Assembly: GCF_035762905.1 (NCBI RefSeq)
Contig: NZ_DASUCC010000024.1
Span: forward strand, 14,931 to 78,930
Direction: 5' to 3'
Length of the DNA stretch: 64,000 bases
Source of the DNA: DASYTH01 sp035762905
GTDB lineage: Bacteria; Actinomycetota; Actinomycetes; Mycobacteriales; Pseudonocardiaceae
Of the stretch, positions 60,455 to 64,000 are shown piece after piece. The notes under the pieces were generated by a model. It searched no databases. It saw nothing but the letters and a program-made list of their open reading frames with translations, and was not told where the DNA came from. Both the position numbers and the translations under genes were made by a program. Each line of letters opens with the position of its first letter. The first letter of the stretch is position 1.

Positions 60455-61429
60455 ATGAATACCCCTGCGGGCCTGTCGCCGTTGACCCGCGTCCCGTTCT
60501 CCGAGACGGCGCTCCCCCGGCTGGATCAGACGATCCCGCCGTGGCCGGGCGAGGAGCGCTCCGTCGGGGACCTGAGGTTACATGTCCGGCGTACGCCCGG
60601 ACCCACTGGCGCGGCGACCGCCGTCTACGTGCACGGACTGGGCGGCTCGGCCACCAACTGGACCGACCTGGCCGCGCAGCTGTCCGGGCAGGCCCCGGGT
60701 CTGGCCGTCGATCTGCCCGGCTTCGGGCGGTCCGAGCCGATGCCCGGGTTCGACTTCTCGCTGACCGCGCACGCCGAGGTGCTTGCCCGGTTCCTGCGCG
60801 GCATGGACCTCGGGCCGGTGCACCTGTTCGGCAACTCGATGGGCGGCGCCATCTCGATGCTCTACGCCGCCGAGCACCCGGAACTGGTCCGCTCGCTCAC
60901 CCTGGTCTCGCCGGCCGTGCCCGACCTGCGGCCGTCGCTGCGGCGGCTGTCCGACGCGCGGCTGCCGCTGATGTTCCTGCCGGTGGTCGGGCCCCGGGTG
61001 CGGCACGCGCTGGCCGCGATGCCGCCGCGGGACCGGGCCATGCAGCTGATCCGGCTGTGTTTCGCCGACCCGACACAGATTCCCGAGGCGCGGCTGGCCG
61101 AGGCCACCTCGGAGGCGGCGGAGCGGGCGGCGATGAAGTGGGCGGCCACGGCGCTGGCCCGCAGCGCCGCCGGGCTGTTCAAGGCCTGGCTGGTGCCCCC
61201 GGCGCGCTCGCTGTGGACCATCGCGCCCCGGCTCACCATGCCCACGCTGGTGATCTGGGGGACCGAGGACAAGTTGGTCACCGTGCGCAAGGCGCCCCGA
61301 CTGGCCAAGGCGCTGCCCAGAGCCCGGCTGCTCGTGCTGCCGCGCACCGGCCACGTCGCGCAGATGGAGCGGCCGGTCACCGTGGCCCGGGCGGTCCTCG
61401 GGATGTGGGAGGCCGGTGACGCCTGGTGA
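60455..61429 (+). CDS. alpha/beta hydrolase
   Basis: 324 residues. Nucleophile Ser in GNSMGG, Asp in WGTEDK (about 270) and His in RTGHVAQ (about 300); HGLGGSATNW is the oxyanion loop. ATG 60455 follows GGAGGGAGA. Divergent from the TetR pair, so it is a candidate target of that regulator. Confidence 0.86.
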   Translation: MNTPAGLSPLTRVPFSETALPRLDQTIPPWPGEERSVGDLRLHVRRTPGPTGAATAVYVHGLGGSATNWTDLAAQLSGQAPGLAVDLPGFGRSEPMPGFDFSLTAHAEVLARFLRGMDLGPVHLFGNSMGGAISMLYAAEHPELVRSLTLVSPAVPDLRPSLRRLSDARLPLMFLPVVGPRVRHALAAMPPRDRAMQLIRLCFADPTQIPEARLAEATSEAAERAAMKWAATALARSAAGLFKAWLVPPARSLWTIAPRLTMPTLVIWGTEDKLVTVRKAPRLAKALPRARLLVLPRTGHVAQMERPVTVARAVLGMWEAGDAW

Positions 61430-61478
61430 CTGCGCGGAGAGCCCAGCCAATCGCTGCGTGATGTGGCACGCTGCATTC

Positions 61479-62543
61479 GTGAGCAGGACGACGCATGGGC
61501 AGCAACCGCTCCCCAGGCAGAGCCGCTCCGCATCGACTCAACGGGTGACAAAGCCGGGCACGAACCGCCGGGGCGGTCAGCCGCTGCGCGCCTCCTGGCG
61601 GCCCGCGGCCGAGTCGGGTGAGGGCCCGGCGCACCGGCGCAGCCGCGGCGGGCTCGGCGCGGCGATGCGGAGGTACGGCTGGCACGGTCTGTCTGTGGTG
61701 GTGCTGCTCGCCCTGACCGCGCTCGTGGTGCACGAGGTCGGCCAGCAGGACGCCGGCGCCGCCGCCACCGGCGCCCAGCCCGGGCCGGACGGCGTGGTGG
61801 CGGCCGAGGAGGAGCCGAGCGAGGAGCTCCCGCCGCCCGAGGCCACCGAGCTGCCGGTCACCCCGGTGGACGTGAACGTGCCGACCGCGGAGCTGCCCAA
61901 CGGCGGGCCGTTCACCCCGGCCGGCGCGGGCAGTTGGCACATCGTCGCGGGCACCGGCCCTCGGGTCGGCGGCGGCGGCAAGCTCTACACCTACACCGTC
62001 GAGGTGGAGGACGGCATCGACGCGTCCGCCTTCGGCGGCGACGAGGCGTTCGCCCGGCTGATCGACCAGACCCTGGCCGACCCCCGCGGCTGGACCACCG
62101 GCGGGCGGGTGTCCGTGCAGCGGGTCGACTCCGGCAACCCGACCATGCGGGTCAGCCTGTCCACCCCGGAGACCGTGCACCGGCCGGACAAGTGCGGCTA
62201 CGGGATCAAGTACGAGTCGTCCTGCTACCGGCGCAGCGAGCAGCGGGTGCTGATCAACCTGGCCCGCTGGGTGCGCGGTGCGACCGCGTTCGACGGCGAC
62301 ATCCTCACCTACCGGCAGTACGCGATCAACCACGAGGTCGGCCACGCGTTCAACAACCAGCACGTGGGCTGCGGAACCGAGGGCGCGCTCGCCCCGGTGA
62401 TGATGCAGCAGACCTTCGGGGTGTCGAACAACTTCGTCGCCGAGCTGAACCGGGCGGTCGGCAACCGGGAGCCGATCGCCGCCGACGGCAAGACGTGCAA
62501 ACCCAACGCGTGGCCGAACCCACAGGCGAAGGCGGCGGGGTGA
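61479..62543 (+). CDS. DUF3152 protein with zincin motif (Rv3207c-like)
   Basis: 354 residues from GTG 61479 (earlier in-frame GTG 61416 and ATG 61461 are possible). A basic cytoplasmic N-terminus, one membrane helix (about 67-87, LSVVVLLALTALVVHE), a Pro/Glu-rich linker, then the DUF3152 domain with HEVGHAFNNQH (His285, Glu286, His289, His295), a metalloprotease-like HExxHxxxxxH. Two cysteine pairs are near it. Probably an exported, membrane-tethered enzyme or its relic. Confidence 0.8.
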   Translation: MSRTTHGQQPLPRQSRSASTQRVTKPGTNRRGGQPLRASWRPAAESGEGPAHRRSRGGLGAAMRRYGWHGLSVVVLLALTALVVHEVGQQDAGAAATGAQPGPDGVVAAEEEPSEELPPPEATELPVTPVDVNVPTAELPNGGPFTPAGAGSWHIVAGTGPRVGGGGKLYTYTVEVEDGIDASAFGGDEAFARLIDQTLADPRGWTTGGRVSVQRVDSGNPTMRVSLSTPETVHRPDKCGYGIKYESSCYRRSEQRVLINLARWVRGATAFDGDILTYRQYAINHEVGHAFNNQHVGCGTEGALAPVMMQQTFGVSNNFVAELNRAVGNREPIAADGKTCKPNAWPNPQAKAAG

Positions 62544-62643
62544 TCCCCGTCCCGCGATGTGGGAGCGGTGGAAGTCGGGGTGGGACCCAGGCGTTAAGTG
62601 GAGAGGACACTTGGGGTGGTCCTGAGTCCCTGAGGAGGAACCG

Positions 62644-63822
62644 ATGGCTGGCAGCCTGCCGCCGCTTGTCGAACCGGCCGCCGAGCTGACCAAGGACGAG
62701 GTCGCCAGGTACAGCCGGCACCTGATCATTCCGGACGTCGGGGTGGACGGGCAGAAACGGCTGAAGAACGCCAAGGTGCTCGTGGTTGGCGCGGGTGGGC
62801 TGGGCAGCCCGGCGCTGCTCTACCTGGCCGCTGCCGGGGTTGGCACGCTCGGCATCGTCGACTTCGACGTGGTCGACGAGTCCAACCTGCAGCGCCAGGT
62901 GATCCACGGCCAGTCCGACGTCGGGCGGCCCAAGTCCGAGTCGGCGCGCGACTCGATCGCCGAGATCAACCCGTTGGTGCGGGTGAACCTGCACCAGGTG
63001 CACCTGAGCGCGGAGAACGCCCTCGAGGTGTTCGCCGGCTACGACCTGATCCTGGACGGCACCGACAACTTCGCCACCCGCTACCTGGTCAACGACGCCG
63101 CCGTGCTGCTCGGCAAGCCGTACGTGTGGGGGTCGATCTTCCGGTTCGAGGGCCAGGTGAGCGTGTTCTGGGAGGACGCGCCGAACGGGCAGGGGCTGAA
63201 CTACCGCGACCTCTACCCGGAGCCGCCGCCACCCGGGATGGTGCCGTCCTGCGCCGAGGGCGGGGTGCTCGGCGTGCTGTGCGCGTCCATCGGCTCGATC
63301 ATGGTCACCGAGGCGATCAAGCTGCTCACCGGCATCGGTGAGCCGCTGCTCGGCCGGCTGATGGTCTACGACGCGCTGGAGATGTCGTACCGGACCATCA
63401 GGATCCGCAAGGACCCGGAGAGCAAGCCGATCGAGGGCCTGATCGACTACGAGGCGTTCTGCGGCGTGGTGTCCGACGACGCGTCGCGGGCCGCCGCCGG
63501 GCACACGATCACCCCTCGGGAGCTGAAGGAGAAGTTCGACCGGGGCGAGAACTTCGCGCTGATCGACGTCCGCGAACCGCACGAGTTCGAGATCGTGCGG
63601 ATCCCCGGCTCCACGCTGATTCCCAAGGACCGCATCCTGTCCGGCGCCGCGCTGGCCGAACTGCCGCAGGACCGGCCGATCGTGCTGCACTGCAAGTCCG
63701 GCGGCCGCTCCGCCGAGGCGCTCGCCGCACTGCACAAGGCCGGCTTCGCCGACGCGGTACACGTCGGCGGCGGGGTGCTCGGCTGGGCCAGGGACGTGGA
63801 CCCGAGCCTGCCGACCTACTGA
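62644..63822 (+). CDS. moeZ: MoeZ/MoeB-type adenylyltransferase-sulfurtransferase
   Basis: 392 residues. The ThiF/E1-like half has GAGGLGSPALLYLAAAGVG (nucleotide loop), NLQRQV and TDNFATRYLVND; Cys203 lies in PSCAEGG. The rhodanese half carries the persulfide loop CKSGGRS with Cys350. It activates a sulfur-carrier protein C-terminus and transfers sulfur for molybdopterin, thiamine or cysteine-type pathways. ATG with GAGGAGGA ahead. The Rv3206c homologue by position and type. Confidence 0.92.
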   Translation: MAGSLPPLVEPAAELTKDEVARYSRHLIIPDVGVDGQKRLKNAKVLVVGAGGLGSPALLYLAAAGVGTLGIVDFDVVDESNLQRQVIHGQSDVGRPKSESARDSIAEINPLVRVNLHQVHLSAENALEVFAGYDLILDGTDNFATRYLVNDAAVLLGKPYVWGSIFRFEGQVSVFWEDAPNGQGLNYRDLYPEPPPPGMVPSCAEGGVLGVLCASIGSIMVTEAIKLLTGIGEPLLGRLMVYDALEMSYRTIRIRKDPESKPIEGLIDYEAFCGVVSDDASRAAAGHTITPRELKEKFDRGENFALIDVREPHEFEIVRIPGSTLIPKDRILSGAALAELPQDRPIVLHCKSGGRSAEALAALHKAGFADAVHVGGGVLGWARDVDPSLPTY

Positions 63823-63875
63823 CACACCATCCTTTGCTGCCGCTCCCGGCGGGTCACGCCCGGTAGCGTGGCGAG

Positions 63876-64000
63876 TCGTGAGCGAGCGTGCGAGCGAACC
63901 CGTGAACGCTGCCCGGCCGCCGAGCTTGCGAGGTGGCGGGGTTCGGCCACGCCGAGCTTGCGAGGCGTGGTCGTGAGCGAGCGTGCGAGCGAACCCGTGA
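63876..64000 (+). repeat. repeat cluster with start-codon motif at the window edge
   Basis: A 30-nt unit beginning TCGTGAGCGAGCGTGCGAGC occurs at 63876-63905 and 63971-64000, both identical, and GCCGAGCTTGCGAGG at 63919-63933 and 63951-63965. Both long units contain GTG AGC GAG CGT (MSERASEPV). From the first GTG (63878) a 32-residue frame ends inside the second unit; the second GTG (63973) opens a frame running off the window. TAGCGT at 63864-63869 would be a -10 for a leaderless start at the first GTG. Confidence 0.7.

Overview
The window is GC-rich DNA from an actinomycete. It uses many GTG/TTG starts, has 1-4 nt start/stop overlaps, and contains mce, EccB/EccE and DUF3107/DUF3152 genes. 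Proteins such as RpoC resemble Mycobacterium homologues from memory. An mce cluster directly upstream of rpoB, a type VII secretion gene pair and the tail-extended ribosomal proteins L4 and L17 suggest Pseudonocardiales. The order is inferred; the domain Actinomycetota is near certain.

Layout. 1-4.5 kb: the end of an mce (lipid/sterol importer) operon, with MceD (partial), MceE lipoprotein, MceF and two Mce-associated membrane proteins. 4.6-12.4 kb: rpoB-rpoC with a two-promoter leader and a strong terminator. 12.7-14.8 kb: an accessory island between rpoC and rpsL, holding an orphan SagB-type flavin oxidoreductase and a VapB/VapC toxin-antitoxin pair. 14.8-19.3 kb: the str operon (rpsL, rpsG, fusA, tuf). 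19.5-29.5 kb: the complete S10-spc run (rpsJ to rplO), closed by a textbook terminator. 29.6-31 kb: two tandem paralogous membrane proteins of unknown function. 31.1-39.1 kb: secY, adk, map, infA, rpmJ, rpsM, rpsK, rpsD, rpoA, rplQ, truA.

39.1-42.9 kb: two tandem secreted subtilisin-like proteases with C-terminal P-domains, on the minus strand, sharing upstream sequence blocks. 43-47 kb: type VII secretion genes eccE (with an unknown partner) and divergent eccB, without the rest of the secretion locus. 47-54 kb: a mixed region with a 37-residue membrane protein, a CorA-type transporter with a small upstream ORF, a MaoC-like hydratase, DUF2332, a NUDIX hydrolase, a 54-residue membrane peptide, a PH-domain protein, a PHP phosphoesterase, and a RecB-like Fe-S nuclease. 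53.8-63.8 kb: a block syntenic with M. tuberculosis Rv3206c-Rv3212, with a beta-propeller protein, RhlE-type helicase, ferritin-like protein, DUF3107, two TetR regulators, two alpha/beta hydrolases, a DUF3152 zincin-like protein and MoeZ. The window ends in a short repeat cluster.

Most genes are housekeeping. The points most worth attention are: a 60-residue domain, 75% identical between copies, on the C-termini of both L4 and L17; a perfect 17-bp hairpin at the rplQ/truA junction with no usual start codon for truA downstream of it; the orphan SagB/VapBC island; the tandem membrane paralogues inside the ribosomal gene cluster; the duplicated P-domain proteases with duplicated control region; and several small genes (37, 54 and 28 residues). 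No rRNA, tRNA, CRISPR array, transposase or phage gene was seen.
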